Assembly (NCBI GenBank): GCA_937901395.1
Contig: CALCDB010000196.1
Coordinates: 1 to 7,498, forward strand
Source of the DNA: an uncultured Verrucomicrobiota bacterium
GTDB taxonomy: Bacteria > Verrucomicrobiota > Kiritimatiellia > RFP12 > UBA1067
Direction of reading: 5' to 3'
Length of the DNA: 7,498 nucleotides
Part shown: one piece after another, positions 1 through 6,872 of the stretch
Numbering within the stretch: the stretch's first letter is position 1
How the letters are laid out: each line of letters starts with the position of its first letter
Notes under the pieces: generated by a model
The model's input: the letters and a program-made list of their open reading frames with translations, nothing else
Database searches by the model: none
Told to the model about the DNA's origin: nothing
Made by a program: the position numbers and the translations under genes

Positions 1-660
1 GAAGTTGGCAGAACGGACATCACCGGCAATCACAGCGGTGGTCGGTTGGTCTGCATTAAACATAGCGCAAATACCACGATAGAAGCGATAAGCTTCCAAG
101 CGTTGGTAATCGCGGTTGAGGAAACGGTGTGTGTTAGGCAGGTAGGAGTGGAACGAAGCCTCGCAAATGAAACCGGGAACACCCAGGTTGCCATACGCCA
201 ACAGCGTGTATTCCGAAACTGCCGGGCAACGAGGTTGGTCGGGATAAGTTCCTTCGTGGTAGCAGTCCAATGGGTTATCAATGATGTAGTTCCACATCGT
301 CTTGGCATACTTCAAGTCCTGCGGGTCACGCACGTGGCTCTCGTCCAAGTCCCATTTGCCGGTCGGATCGGCTAATTCGTTGCAGGGCATAAAGCAAACG
401 ACATAGTTAGCGGCTTGCCCTACATTGGCAGCGTTTGAGTGAATGGAAAGGAAGAAATCGGCTCCCCAAGTAGTAGCCTCTTGGGCGATTCCTGCCAAAC
501 TACGGTCACCCTCTAACGGGTCCAACACAACGGTTTTGGTTGCACCACCCATACCGCTCTTGTCATAGTTAATACGTAATCCATCCCAGTCTAATTCACC
601 ATCGTCACGGGTGCCGGATTGGTTGGTAAGACGCGACATCTTAACGGTAGCGCCTGCGGC
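1..660 (-). CDS. N-acetylmuramoyl-L-alanine amidase (Amidase_3-like), both ends missing
   Basis: This is the downstream part of an open frame that starts as PGK at 1503 and has no stop down to base 1. Numbered from that start, residues 280-501 read as a zinc-dependent peptidoglycan amidase, which cleaves the bond between N-acetylmuramic acid and L-alanine. The visible family signs are 'LEAAGATVKMSR' (280-291, the usual 'LEaaGatVvmTR' block), 'FLSIHSN' (His355, the expected third zinc ligand) and 'GFICEASFH' (Glu448, the expected catalytic Glu). The stretch that follows, 'LNRDYQRLEAYRFYRGI', resembles Bacteroidales amidases. The N-terminal 'DPGHGG' region with the first two zinc ligands is absent because PGK sequence sits there, and the C-terminus lies outside the window. 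Only 1 of 23 Ala codons is GCG, unlike the PGK part. I infer a fragment from another genome. Family is fairly certain; integrity of the gene is not. Confidence 0.75.
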
Positions 661-684
661 TTCCAGCATCTCCTTGCAATACGC
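658..684. other. Probable chimeric junction between pgk and amidase
   Basis: Between codons 274 and 282 of the minus-strand frame the protein changes from PGK ('QVAYCKEML') to amidase ('LEAAGATVKMSR'). The words 'KEML' and 'LEAAGA' suit both families, so the join lies in a stretch of shared sequence. The last GCG alanine typical of the PGK part is codon 274. From codon 282 on, GCC, GCT and GCA dominate. No insertion sequence, target duplication or integrase remnant is visible around it. Confidence 0.7.
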
Positions 685-1503
685 GACCTGCTCGTCTTCG
701 CAAAGCGAATTACCGATCTTGATTCCCTGCGCCTTCTTGAAGGTATATGCCATACCGCCGCCGATGATGAGCGTATCCACCTTATTGAGGAGCGACTTCA
801 CCACCGCCAGCTTGTCCGATACCTTCGCGCCGCCGAGTATCGCCACGAATGGACGAATCGGCTTCTCCACCGCGTCGCCGAGGAACTGTATCTCCTTCTC
901 CAACAGGAAGCCCGAAACCGCTGGTTGAATGTAGTCGGCGATCACCGCCGTCGAAGCGTGCGCACGATGCGCCGTTCCGAATGCATCATTGCAGTAGATA
1001 TCGCCGTAGCTCGCCAGCTTCTTCGCCATCTCCTGACGATTCGCCTTGAGCTCCGCCTTCTTCGCCTGATACTCTTCTTCGGTAAGATGAATGCCCTTCT
1101 TCTCGTCATCCTTCTTTACCTTGCCGTCCTCCGCCTTGTAAAAGCGCGTGTTCTCCAGAAGCGCAACTTCGCCCGGCTTGAGCGCCTTCACTACCTCGTC
1201 CGCCGCCATGCAGTCGTCTACGAACTTCACTGGCTGACCCAACTTCTCGCTGAGCGCCTCCGCTACCGGCTTCAATGTGAACTCTATCTCGTAGCCCTTG
1301 CCTTTCGGACGTCCCAAGTGGCTCATCAATACCAACGAGCCGCCCTTCTCGAGCACGTACTTGATCGATGGCAACGCCGCTACGATTCGCGTATCGTCCG
1401 TAATCTTGCCCGACCCATCCTTTGCCATCGGGACATTAAAATCGACGCGCATTACCACGCGCTTGCCGCTAAGTTCAACATCGCGAAGTGTCATCTTATC
1501 CAT
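661..1503 (-). CDS. pgk: Phosphoglycerate kinase, N-terminal two thirds, joined in frame to an amidase
   Basis: PGK transfers phosphate between 1,3-bisphosphoglycerate and ADP in cytosolic glycolysis. The start ATG at 1503-1501 is preceded by a perfect AGGAGG (1516-1511) with a 7-base spacer. Landmarks in order are 'RVDFNVP' (19-25) and 'SHLGRPKG' (61-68) for 3-phosphoglycerate binding, 'LENTRF', a Lys/Glu-rich insertion, 'NDAFGTAHRAHAST', 'ILGGAKVSDK' and 'IIGGGMAYTF' (GGGM at 248-251). Normal PGKs are about 390-420 residues, but recognisable PGK stops near residue 279. The C-terminal nucleotide-binding lobe, including the GGGxS segment, is replaced in frame by amidase sequence. Ala codons here are 24 GCG of 29. 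The gene lies 26 bases downstream of rpsT and is probably cotranscribed with it. Product identity is certain; the truncation is most likely an assembly artefact. Confidence 0.93.
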
Positions 1504-1510
1504 TTTTGGA

Positions 1511-1516
1511 CCTCCT
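1511..1516 (-). promoter_or_regulatory. Shine-Dalgarno site of pgk
   Basis: The minus strand reads AGGAGG here, 7 bases before the pgk ATG at 1503. This fixes the start and shows that pgk has its own strong ribosome binding site within the 26-base gap after rpsT. Confidence 0.85.
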
Positions 1517-1529
1517 GAGAAAAAACGCC

Positions 1530-1805
1530 TTACTTGGCCATCTTGTTCAGCTTGAGCTGCGCACGGCTTTTCTTGCGGTTCGCAGTGTTCTTGCTGATTA
1601 TGCCCTTCTTCGCCGCCTTGTCAAGACCCGAGACGAATTCCTTGAACTTCTTCTCCGCATCTTCTTTCTTGTTAGCGTCCGCCGCCTTGAAGAGCTTCTT
1701 GTGAGCATCATGAAGCTTCGCCTTGCACGTAGCATTACGCACACGAGCCTTCTCATTCTGCCGATCACGTTTACGGGCAGCACGACCACCTTTTACATTT
1801 GCCAT
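1530..1805 (-). CDS. rpsT: 30S ribosomal protein S20
   Basis: S20 is a small basic primary-binding protein of the 30S subunit that contacts 16S rRNA. The 91-residue product is close to the usual 85-90. It starts with a typical 'MANVKGGRAARKRDRQNEKARVRN' helix, compared with the family's 'MANxKSAxKRxRQxEKRRxRN', and ends in 'GIISKNTANRKKSRAQL', the conserved C-terminal S20 block. It is rich in Lys, Arg and Ala and has no membrane segment. The ATG at 1805-1803 is preceded by AGGAGA (1821-1816) with a 10-base spacer. A TATAAT promoter lies just upstream, inside the end of the preceding gene. The start of pgk follows 26 bases downstream, so the two probably form an rpsT-pgk transcript. Confidence 0.96.
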   Translation of the reverse strand: MANVKGGRAARKRDRQNEKARVRNATCKAKLHDAHKKLFKAADANKKEDAEKKFKEFVSGLDKAAKKGIISKNTANRKKSRAQLKLNKMAK

Positions 1806-1842
1806 ATTATTCTTATCTCCTAATTTTTGGAAATTGTTGCGT

Positions 1843-1872
1843 ATTATACACTTTCTCCGCTCAGAAAATCAA
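1843..1872 (-). promoter_or_regulatory. Promoter for rpsT-pgk
   Basis: On the minus strand TTGATT (1872-1867) is followed after 18 bases by a perfect TATAAT (1848-1843). Transcription would start near 1836, leaving a leader of about 30 bases with the rpsT ribosome binding site. The -10 overlaps the stop codon of the upstream NAD-binding gene (TAA, 1846-1844), so rpsT can be expressed independently of it. Confidence 0.7.
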
Positions 1873-2923
1873 GTGGTATTTTACTTTTTTCCAAAACTAT
1901 TGGCTCAAGACATTTCCTCTCCGCCTCTGCGGAGGGACGATTTATGCCCGCTTTATCGTAAACTCCGGCCAGTAGTTCCGCGGCCGTCTCGTTCGAGAGC
2001 GCCATCGTAGGATCGATGTATCGCAATAATGTCGGCTCGTCTAATGAGAAATTCACCGCCTCCCCATTGTTTACGATTCGCCCTCGCTCTATCTCGCCCA
2101 TCCACTCGTCCTCAATCCCGATCGCCGCGACTACCATCTCTTTGCGCGCGTAGATCAATGGACCCATCCCATACATCTTCATCGCGCCCTTTACCCCCGT
2201 GGCCGTAATTAGGTAATCGCAAGAAGCTACCGCCGCTCTTATCCCCTCTATGTCGTTGCAATCCAACGCCTTGATCCGCGGGAAGCGCGCGAATGGCAAC
2301 CCCGCATCCTTGCGATCCACTACCGTCACGCGCGCACCCTCCTCGAGACATTGATACGCAACTCCCCTGCCTACCTTGCCGAACCCGAAGATCACCACGC
2401 TCCTGCCTTCCCACTCCCCATATCCAAACTTCTTCATCGCTCGCATGAACCCATCGCCAGTGCCCAATGTCGTCTCTATCTCCTTGACCCGCGAATCATC
2501 TACCAACACGACTGGCAACTCGCTCTTCGCATAATGATACATCCCCGACCTCGTAAGCTCGCAAACCCCAACCTTCGCTACGACCTCAGCCCGCGAACCA
2601 TCGCAATCGAGAACGATGTCGAATCGCGCATCGCTCGATGCCGCTCCTCGCAATACCGCAATGCCAATCTCATCCAGAAATTGAACGACTTCCGGATCAT
2701 GCGGTATCCTCTCGCTTATGCTTACCGTAAGTTCCGCCCCACCCGCGATGAGCGGCACGTACTTAAGAAGAGTATTCCAAAATACTGGCGTGCAATCAAG
2801 TATCTTCCGCCCCTCGAACGGACGCTGCGCGCGAAACCGCTCCTCCTGCGCCAATAGCGTAGGATACTCCCCTTCGTCATACCTACCCCCAACCCGCTCC
2901 TTGATTTTCTCTATTATTTTCAT
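1844..2923 (-). CDS. S-adenosylhomocysteine-hydrolase-like NAD(P)-binding protein
   Basis: A 359-residue cytosolic protein with a Rossmann domain of the adenosylhomocysteinase NAD-binding type. 'VVIFGFGKVGRGVAYQCLEEGARVTVVD' carries GxGxxG at 180-185 and an acidic Asp203 at the end of the second strand, which suggests NAD over NADP. 'DYLITATGVKGAM' (236-248) matches the SAHH 'D.fvTaTG..d.i' block, and 'IVNNGEAVNF' sits where SAHH has 'N.GHFd'. It is shorter than true SAHH (about 430-470 residues). The block reading VDDSRVKEIETTLGTGDG (141-158) keeps a Lys at 147, but the canonical Asp-Asn pair after it is Thr-Thr, and the SAHH N-terminal substrate domain is not recognisable. I would not assign SAH hydrolysis; a dehydrogenase or a binding protein on an unknown substrate is equally possible. 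The ATG at 2923 has a short purine-rich GGGGG site 4 bases ahead. Confidence 0.8.
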   Translation of the reverse strand: MKIIEKIKERVGGRYDEGEYPTLLAQEERFRAQRPFEGRKILDCTPVFWNTLLKYVPLIAGGAELTVSISERIPHDPEVVQFLDEIGIAVLRGAASSDARFDIVLDCDGSRAEVVAKVGVCELTRSGMYHYAKSELPVVLVDDSRVKEIETTLGTGDGFMRAMKKFGYGEWEGRSVVIFGFGKVGRGVAYQCLEEGARVTVVDRKDAGLPFARFPRIKALDCNDIEGIRAAVASCDYLITATGVKGAMKMYGMGPLIYARKEMVVAAIGIEDEWMGEIERGRIVNNGEAVNFSLDEPTLLRYIDPTMALSNETAAELLAGVYDKAGINRPSAEAERKCLEPIVLEKSKIPLDFLSGESV

Positions 2924-2942
2924 TTAACCCCCATCGCTTCGT

Positions 2943-2972
2943 ATTATACCAAATCTTCCCCGCCTCCTTCAA
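2943..2972 (-). promoter_or_regulatory. Extended -10 promoter of the SAHH-like gene
   Basis: The minus strand shows TTGAAG (2972-2967), an 18-base spacer and TATAAT (2948-2943) preceded by TGG, which makes an extended TGnTATAAT element. The start point would be near 2936, so the leader is only about 13 bases. The -35 box lies directly behind the terminator hairpin of the gene upstream. Confidence 0.7.
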
Positions 2973-2973
2973 A

Positions 2974-3002
2974 CGAAAAGGGCGGTTATCCCCGCCCTTT
3001 CG
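2974..3002 (-). terminator. Intrinsic terminator after the SGNH hydrolase gene
   Basis: The minus strand has AAAGGGCGG (3000-2992), a six-base loop and CCGCCCTTT (2985-2977), followed by a T and CGTTT. This is a 9-bp GC-rich stem ending in a T run, 49 bases after the hydrolase stop codon. The arm sequence is shared with the hairpin at 5919-5954, which suggests a recurrent terminator type in this genome. Confidence 0.75.
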
Positions 3003-3050
3003 TATTGGAAACTAATCCTGTCGCTTCAGGATAAGCCCATAAACTTCAAC

Positions 3051-5774
3051 TCACTTTATGATCATCGATGGAGCGCGGTGAGGCGCATACGCCCAAATCT
3101 CGATTCGGCGAACGCTCATCGAAGTTGCATTGACCTTGGGGAAGCCCGTCATATACGTCCAGTCGCACGAACGAGTGGTGAAGGTCTGATCGAAGTTGCC
3201 AATTCCGAACTCCGTAGCCGCATTGCCCGTTTCGCCCCAATTGTTGTACGCAAAGACAACCTGTCCTTGACGACCACCTTGCAACGCTTGATCATCTGCC
3301 TTAAAGATTCGATGCAACTGCATACACGCACGCGGATCATTGTCTCCAGTTGACTCCATCGTATCGTTATAGCCGCACCGCGTCTCAAACCACTCCGTAG
3401 GTGCCCCAGAAACCGTGCTCTTGGTTCCTGAATACTTAAACGGCGTAAACTCAATAAAGCCCTGCTCGCCTTCGGTCGTAGCCGGAATCTTCTCGACTGC
3501 CGGATGGTTGGTGTCGATATGGAGATTGTTGACTACCTGCTGCACCGTCGCCTTATTGGGAAGTCCGCAACCATCAATCGTGCTAAACGCATCCATATCC
3601 GCCCAAACCCAGCGATGAACATTGGCGGTCGAGGTATCGCGCACAAATTCCACATAGTATGCAATCCGCGGCGTATAAGGGACAATACTCGAAATCGTCT
3701 TGTAAATCTCATCGCGCGTAGCCGTGGTCGAGAAATGCTGATTGGCGCCTGGTTCGATTACCCGAACAAGACGGAAGTCCTTAATATACTCCGGTGAAAC
3801 GTTCGCCGCCGCACCCAAGTTCGCGTCCTCGCCTTCAGCCGTATAGGTCGCCTTCTCGTTTTCTGAATTAAACGGACCGTTTGGATTGGGGAACGCCGCC
3901 TTGATCTGCTGAAGCCACGTCTCCGCCATCTTATCGTGTCCGTTCCAGTTCGGGTGGCAATGGTCGCTGCCGCCGGAATTCAAGTGGGTTGGCTCCTGAT
4001 TGGCATACCAACGCGGCATCACGTTCTCGTACAAATCGGCAAAGAAAAGCCGTCCCGCGAACTCGGGATCGTCCTTATGCGCCTCATAAAACTCTTTAAC
4101 CTTTGTATGGATTGGCGTAACAAACGTCTTATTATAGTCGCTACCCGATGTTGTATCTTCCGTGGCCTTGTTTTGGTAACTATGGCCATACTCGTTGCAC
4201 ATGGGCGAACTCATAACGAACTTGATCTTCGGGAATGACGCTAACGCCTTGGTCGCCATATCGATAATCGCCTGCGCGGTCTGCGAGCCATCGGGATCGT
4301 TTGGCGTTCCGCCAATCATATCGTTAATGCCAATATGCATAAGTACGACATCCGGCTCGCCGCCAATATCAATCGAATTGAGGAACTGGTCATACATCGC
4401 CGCACCATTCGGACTGGACTTAAACGCCCGCATCGAACCCTTGCCGCAATGATAGACCCAATTCGGGTTATCGATCTGGCTGCCCGAAGGATCGTAAACC
4501 TTGCCGTCAATCGAGCCGTTATGCGCCCAATAACCGACGGAAGCGACGTTATAGCCCGCGAGCGAAAGCTTGTTGATGAGCGGCATTCGATAGTTGCGTC
4601 CGCTCGTACCCGTTCCATTGAGACCTTCCGTAATCGAGTCGCCCAAGGGAAGAATCGTGAGCGTCGGACGCGCCGCCTGCTCGTCGCTGATAATCTGGAG
4701 CCAAAGCTTGAATGCCTCAGGGACGAGCCGCACGCGGCTCATATCACCAGTATAGCCATCGAGAACGAGCTGCGGCTTGCCGTAACCAATTGACTCCCAG
4801 TCGCTCCACTCCTTCCAATCCATCAAAAGATAGTTGCCGGGCTGAAGATTCGACGCGTTGGCAATCTTAATCGTTCCTTGTGCATTGAAAGTAGGATTGA
4901 TGGTCGCGCTGATGGACGCGGTGGTTGTCGAAAGGTTCGCGGCTTCGAACTGCAAGGTTCCGCCAGCAGCGACCTGCACATCGTACGCGCTTACTGGCGT
5001 AGCGGGAACATCATACGTTTGACCATTTGCAACGTTAATCGAGACCGTGTTTTCCATCCAAGGATCGTTCTCGACCAGATACTTGCTCAAAATCCCGTTA
5101 AAGACGGCGATGCGCGAGATCTTGAAGTTGTTGCCGCCTTCAGTGGCCTTGTAGAAGTTGCCAAGCAGGATGACTTCATTGTCGTTGCCCATCGTCGTAC
5201 CGGCAAGTCCACTACAAGCGATTGCGCTTGTTCCATTCCAATAAACCTGCGTGCCGCTACTTCCGCACGTCGTTACCACCGTACTAGAACCAGTAAAGGT
5301 AACATCAGTCGCGGGAAAACGACCATCGTCCCAAATCGCATTTGTCCAAATACCGCGAATTTGATTGGCGGAAGTAAGGGCAATTCCCTGACCGTTGCCA
5401 CCAGTATTCGCATTATACTCGTGGAACATCCAAATCGGCTTACCGGCGACAAAATCAGTCGCAGGTTCAATCTGCATCACGACAGTAAATCCGCCACGAT
5501 CATGTCCGCCAATTTGGTGCTGATGATTTAAGATATTAATCGCCGGCGCCGCACCTATACCAGTGAAGAGCGCTTTACCATCTACGCTACCGCCATTCAG
5601 CGAAAGCGTCCAAACGCCATCTGTACCCGCCTCGACGCCACGCGTGGGTTTAAGCGGCGTATCGTCGGTGAGACCTGTGAAGTCCGACCATTCCGCGACG
5701 AGTTCTACCGCCTGCGCATTGGATAGCGCGAAAGCTGCAACCGCGACACCAACAAAATAACCAATCTTTTTCAT
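3051..5774 (-). CDS. Secreted LamG / SGNH (GDSL) hydrolase, probable carbohydrate esterase
   Basis: This is a 907-residue exported protein. I place the start at ATG 5774-5772 because AGGAGG (5784-5779) precedes it and the product then opens with a clean signal peptide, 'MKKIGYFVGVAVAAFALSNAQA', cleaved after AQA. The longer ORF start at 5807 falls between the -10 box and the predicted transcription start. A LamG/concanavalin-like domain spans about 55-230, ending 'FKISRIAVFNGILS'. A beta-rich linker follows (about 235-370), then an SGNH hydrolase (about 373-630). Its catalytic blocks are 'LGDSITEG' (Ser380), 'HIGIND' (Asn484) and 'DHCHPNWNGH' (Asp604, His607). A C-terminal region of about 250 residues has no assignment I can defend. 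The fold is that of CE2/CE3-type esterases and I infer deacylation of plant or mucin glycans outside the cytoplasm; the substrate is unknown. The gene has its own promoter and terminator. Confidence 0.85.
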   Translation of the reverse strand: MKKIGYFVGVAVAAFALSNAQAVELVAEWSDFTGLTDDTPLKPTRGVEAGTDGVWTLSLNGGSVDGKALFTGIGAAPAINILNHQHQIGGHDRGGFTVVMQIEPATDFVAGKPIWMFHEYNANTGGNGQGIALTSANQIRGIWTNAIWDDGRFPATDVTFTGSSTVVTTCGSSGTQVYWNGTSAIACSGLAGTTMGNDNEVILLGNFYKATEGGNNFKISRIAVFNGILSKYLVENDPWMENTVSINVANGQTYDVPATPVSAYDVQVAAGGTLQFEAANLSTTTASISATINPTFNAQGTIKIANASNLQPGNYLLMDWKEWSDWESIGYGKPQLVLDGYTGDMSRVRLVPEAFKLWLQIISDEQAARPTLTILPLGDSITEGLNGTGTSGRNYRMPLINKLSLAGYNVASVGYWAHNGSIDGKVYDPSGSQIDNPNWVYHCGKGSMRAFKSSPNGAAMYDQFLNSIDIGGEPDVVLMHIGINDMIGGTPNDPDGSQTAQAIIDMATKALASFPKIKFVMSSPMCNEYGHSYQNKATEDTTSGSDYNKTFVTPIHTKVKEFYEAHKDDPEFAGRLFFADLYENVMPRWYANQEPTHLNSGGSDHCHPNWNGHDKMAETWLQQIKAAFPNPNGPFNSENEKATYTAEGEDANLGAAANVSPEYIKDFRLVRVIEPGANQHFSTTATRDEIYKTISSIVPYTPRIAYYVEFVRDTSTANVHRWVWADMDAFSTIDGCGLPNKATVQQVVNNLHIDTNHPAVEKIPATTEGEQGFIEFTPFKYSGTKSTVSGAPTEWFETRCGYNDTMESTGDNDPRACMQLHRIFKADDQALQGGRQGQVVFAYNNWGETGNAATEFGIGNFDQTFTTRSCDWTYMTGFPKVNATSMSVRRIEIWAYAPHRAPSMIIK

Positions 5775-5778
5775 ATTA

Positions 5779-5784
5779 CCTCCT
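5779..5784 (-). promoter_or_regulatory. Shine-Dalgarno site that fixes the SGNH hydrolase start
   Basis: The minus strand reads AGGAGG followed by TAAT and the ATG at 5774. This supports the internal methionine before the signal peptide as the true start instead of the upstream ATG at 5807. Confidence 0.9.
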
Positions 5785-5807
5785 TGTAAACTCTCCACGA
5801 TATTCAT

Positions 5808-5816
5808 ATTATACCA
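5808..5816 (-). promoter_or_regulatory. Extended -10 promoter of the SGNH hydrolase gene
   Basis: The minus strand reads TGGTATAAT (5816-5808), a perfect extended -10. No good -35 box sits at 16-18 bases; a TTGAAT at 5832-5827 is only 13 bases away. Transcription would start near 5801, giving a leader of about 27 bases that carries the AGGAGG site. Confidence 0.65.
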
Positions 5817-5876
5817 TAAAAATGAAATTCAACTCGCTTATCTTTAATTTTTTTGCATTGGAAAACAACCCTCTCC

Positions 5877-5894
5877 AATCCTGTTAATCCTGTC
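5877..5894 (-). repeat. Tandem GACAGGATT / AACAGGATT intergenic motif
   Basis: The minus strand carries GACAGGATT directly followed by AACAGGATT (two 9-base units). One GACAGGATT unit recurs at 3022-3014 in the other intergenic gap, also close to a terminator hairpin and to a TTCCAAT word. I recall the GACAGGATTAACAGGATT word as widespread in bacterial intergenic DNA; its role is unknown. Confidence 0.5.
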
Positions 5895-5918
5895 AATTCT
5901 TTCTAACTCCATCTCGCC

Positions 5919-5954
5919 TAACGAAAAGGACGAGGAGACCCGCCCTTTTCGTTA
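5919..5954 (-). terminator. Hairpin terminator after the surface protein gene
   Basis: Arms 5919-5932 and 5941-5954 are complementary at 13 of 14 positions around an 8-base loop. The hairpin begins 20 bases after the stop codon at 5975. The arms contain AAAA/TTTT runs on both sides, so it could work in both directions. Its TAACGAAAAGG core is like that of the hairpin at 2974-3002. Confidence 0.8.
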
Positions 5955-5974
5955 GAATCTTCAAGTTATGAAGA

Positions 5975-6575
5975 TTACTCCTTGATTACTTCGATCTTGA
6001 TCGTGTACTGCACCTCGCCGGATTCAGGCAACGGCAAGTCAATCTTCGGATTGTTGGAAATAACTTTCGTCTCCGTGCCTACTTCCGTTGCGATGTAGTT
6101 GACCGTATAGCCAGAAACTGGTTCCAACGGCGATTCTACACCAGACTTCATCTTCTTGATTTCGATAGTAAGAGTGTTCGGCTTACCATTGTCCGCCGGA
6201 GCAACGCCATACGGCTTGGCCGCTTCTGGGGTTGCCCCAGGATCAAGCTGCAACACATAGTTCTCGAAGCTCGTGAAGCCATTCGTCGGTTCCGTATCCG
6301 AGATTGTGAGCACGCCATTCTCATAAGTGATGATTCGTTTATCGGTATCAGACCAACGAACCTTGAAGCCACCATTGATGGTATACGTACCAGCATCAAG
6401 ATCGCTCGTATCAATCGAGACATTGGTCTTGAGCGTTACCGCCGTGCCTGCCTTGAGAGCATCGACAATGCCTTTGACCGTGGTGATGTCCTCGTTGGCA
6501 ATCGTGGTATCGATTGTATCATCGGTCTTCGCGCCGAACTTGGCGAGGGAGGACGAACCCTGGAAGCTGACGGAC
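5975..6575 (-). CDS. C-terminal part of a secreted surface protein, 5' end missing
   Basis: About 195 residues before the stop at 5977-5975 form a Thr/Asp/Gly-rich, beta-rich extracellular-type sequence without cysteines. It includes 'GTYTINGGFKVRW', 'GVLTISDTEPT' and 'FTSFENYVLQLDPGATPE', followed by an Ig-like or fibronectin-like tail ending 'VQYTIKIEVIKE'. The 'ENYVLxLDP' word before a terminal beta domain is, from memory, a habit of long secreted proteins in Kiritimatiellae/Verrucomicrobiota; treat this as inference. The frame extends to a TTG at 6601, but that stretch ('SSSSSAIS') is just the antisense of the peptide leader on the plus strand, has no ribosome binding site and gives no signal peptide. 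The real N-terminus is therefore missing, cut by the junction near 6545-6575. A strong hairpin terminator follows. Function is unknown. Confidence 0.6.
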
Positions 6576-6578
6576 GAA
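6545..6578. other. Probable chimeric junction, strand flip from surface protein to peptide cluster
   Basis: Left of this interval coding lies on the minus strand (surface protein). Right of it coding lies on the plus strand (Nif11-leader precursor). Each gene loses its 5' part exactly here: the precursor keeps only the last dozen or so leader residues, and the surface protein loses its N-terminus. Aligning with the intact second precursor, the missing leader should begin near 6435. No transposon ends or att-like repeats are visible. Confidence 0.65.
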
Positions 6579-6812
6579 ATCGCCGACGAAGAGCTTGACA
6601 ATGTTTCCGGCGGTGCTTGTTACAGCAGCGGCGTATGGGGACCGAACGGCTATCAGAAATATCTGATCGTTTCTGCCGCCAACTGCTGTGATAGATGCTG
6701 GCGTGAGGGCGCTTCCGGCCTATACGTATGCGGAAATTGTGAATACAGTTTCTCCGCCGGTTCAACTCTGTATTGCTCTGTACGCACAGAAGATAATGAT
6801 CCCCTCAAATAA
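6570..6812 (+). CDS. Nif11-leader RiPP-type precursor peptide 1, leader truncated
   Basis: The frame reads 'TDEIADEELDNVSGG' and then a 65-residue Cys-rich segment ending at TAA 6810-6812. The leader end is the double-glycine motif (GG at 6609-6614) of Nif11-like leaders, normally removed by a C39-type peptidase domain during export. The core has seven Cys, at core positions 2, 24, 25, 28, 39, 42 and 54. 'CDRC' and 'CGNC' make two CxxC pairs 10 residues apart, as in a small zinc ribbon or a multiply crosslinked peptide. About 45 leader residues that the intact copy has are absent, replaced by sequence antisense to the surface protein. In-frame codons continue upstream to 6327, but this is shadow coding. 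No modification enzyme is in view, so whether the peptide is modified, secreted or metal-binding is unknown. Confidence 0.7.
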   Translation, partial: TDEIADEELDNVSGGACYSSGVWGPNGYQKYLIVSAANCCDRCWREGASGLYVCGNCEYSFSAGSTLYCSVRTEDNDPLK

Positions 6813-6872
6813 CAGTATTCATCTGCAAGCTGAAATTCAGAAAACATGACGGATTTCATTCTTTCGGAAGTC

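Noticed and set aside
619..1518. Long plus-strand ORF of 299 codons opposite pgk
   Set aside because: It is the antisense shadow of pgk in GC-rich codons. The product is Leu/Arg/His-rich with no domain, and there is no ribosome binding site.
1919..1934. Six-base-pair inverted repeat with loop CTCT, considered as a terminator
   Set aside because: It lies inside the coding region of the SAHH-like gene, about 75 bases before its stop, and no T run follows on either strand.
4878..5531. Plus-strand 217-codon ORF opposite the SGNH hydrolase gene
   Set aside because: Shadow of the real minus-strand gene, which has a signal peptide and catalytic motifs; this frame has neither.
5775..5807. N-terminal extension of the SGNH hydrolase by 11 residues
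   Set aside because: The ATG at 5807 lies directly against the -10 box and upstream of the expected transcription start. The AGGAGG before 5774 and the signal peptide identify the inner start.
6327..6572. Upstream extension of precursor 1 on the plus strand, as a 161-residue protein
   Set aside because: This part is antisense to the surface protein and bears no resemblance to the intact Nif11-type leader of copy 2. It is open by chance across the junction.
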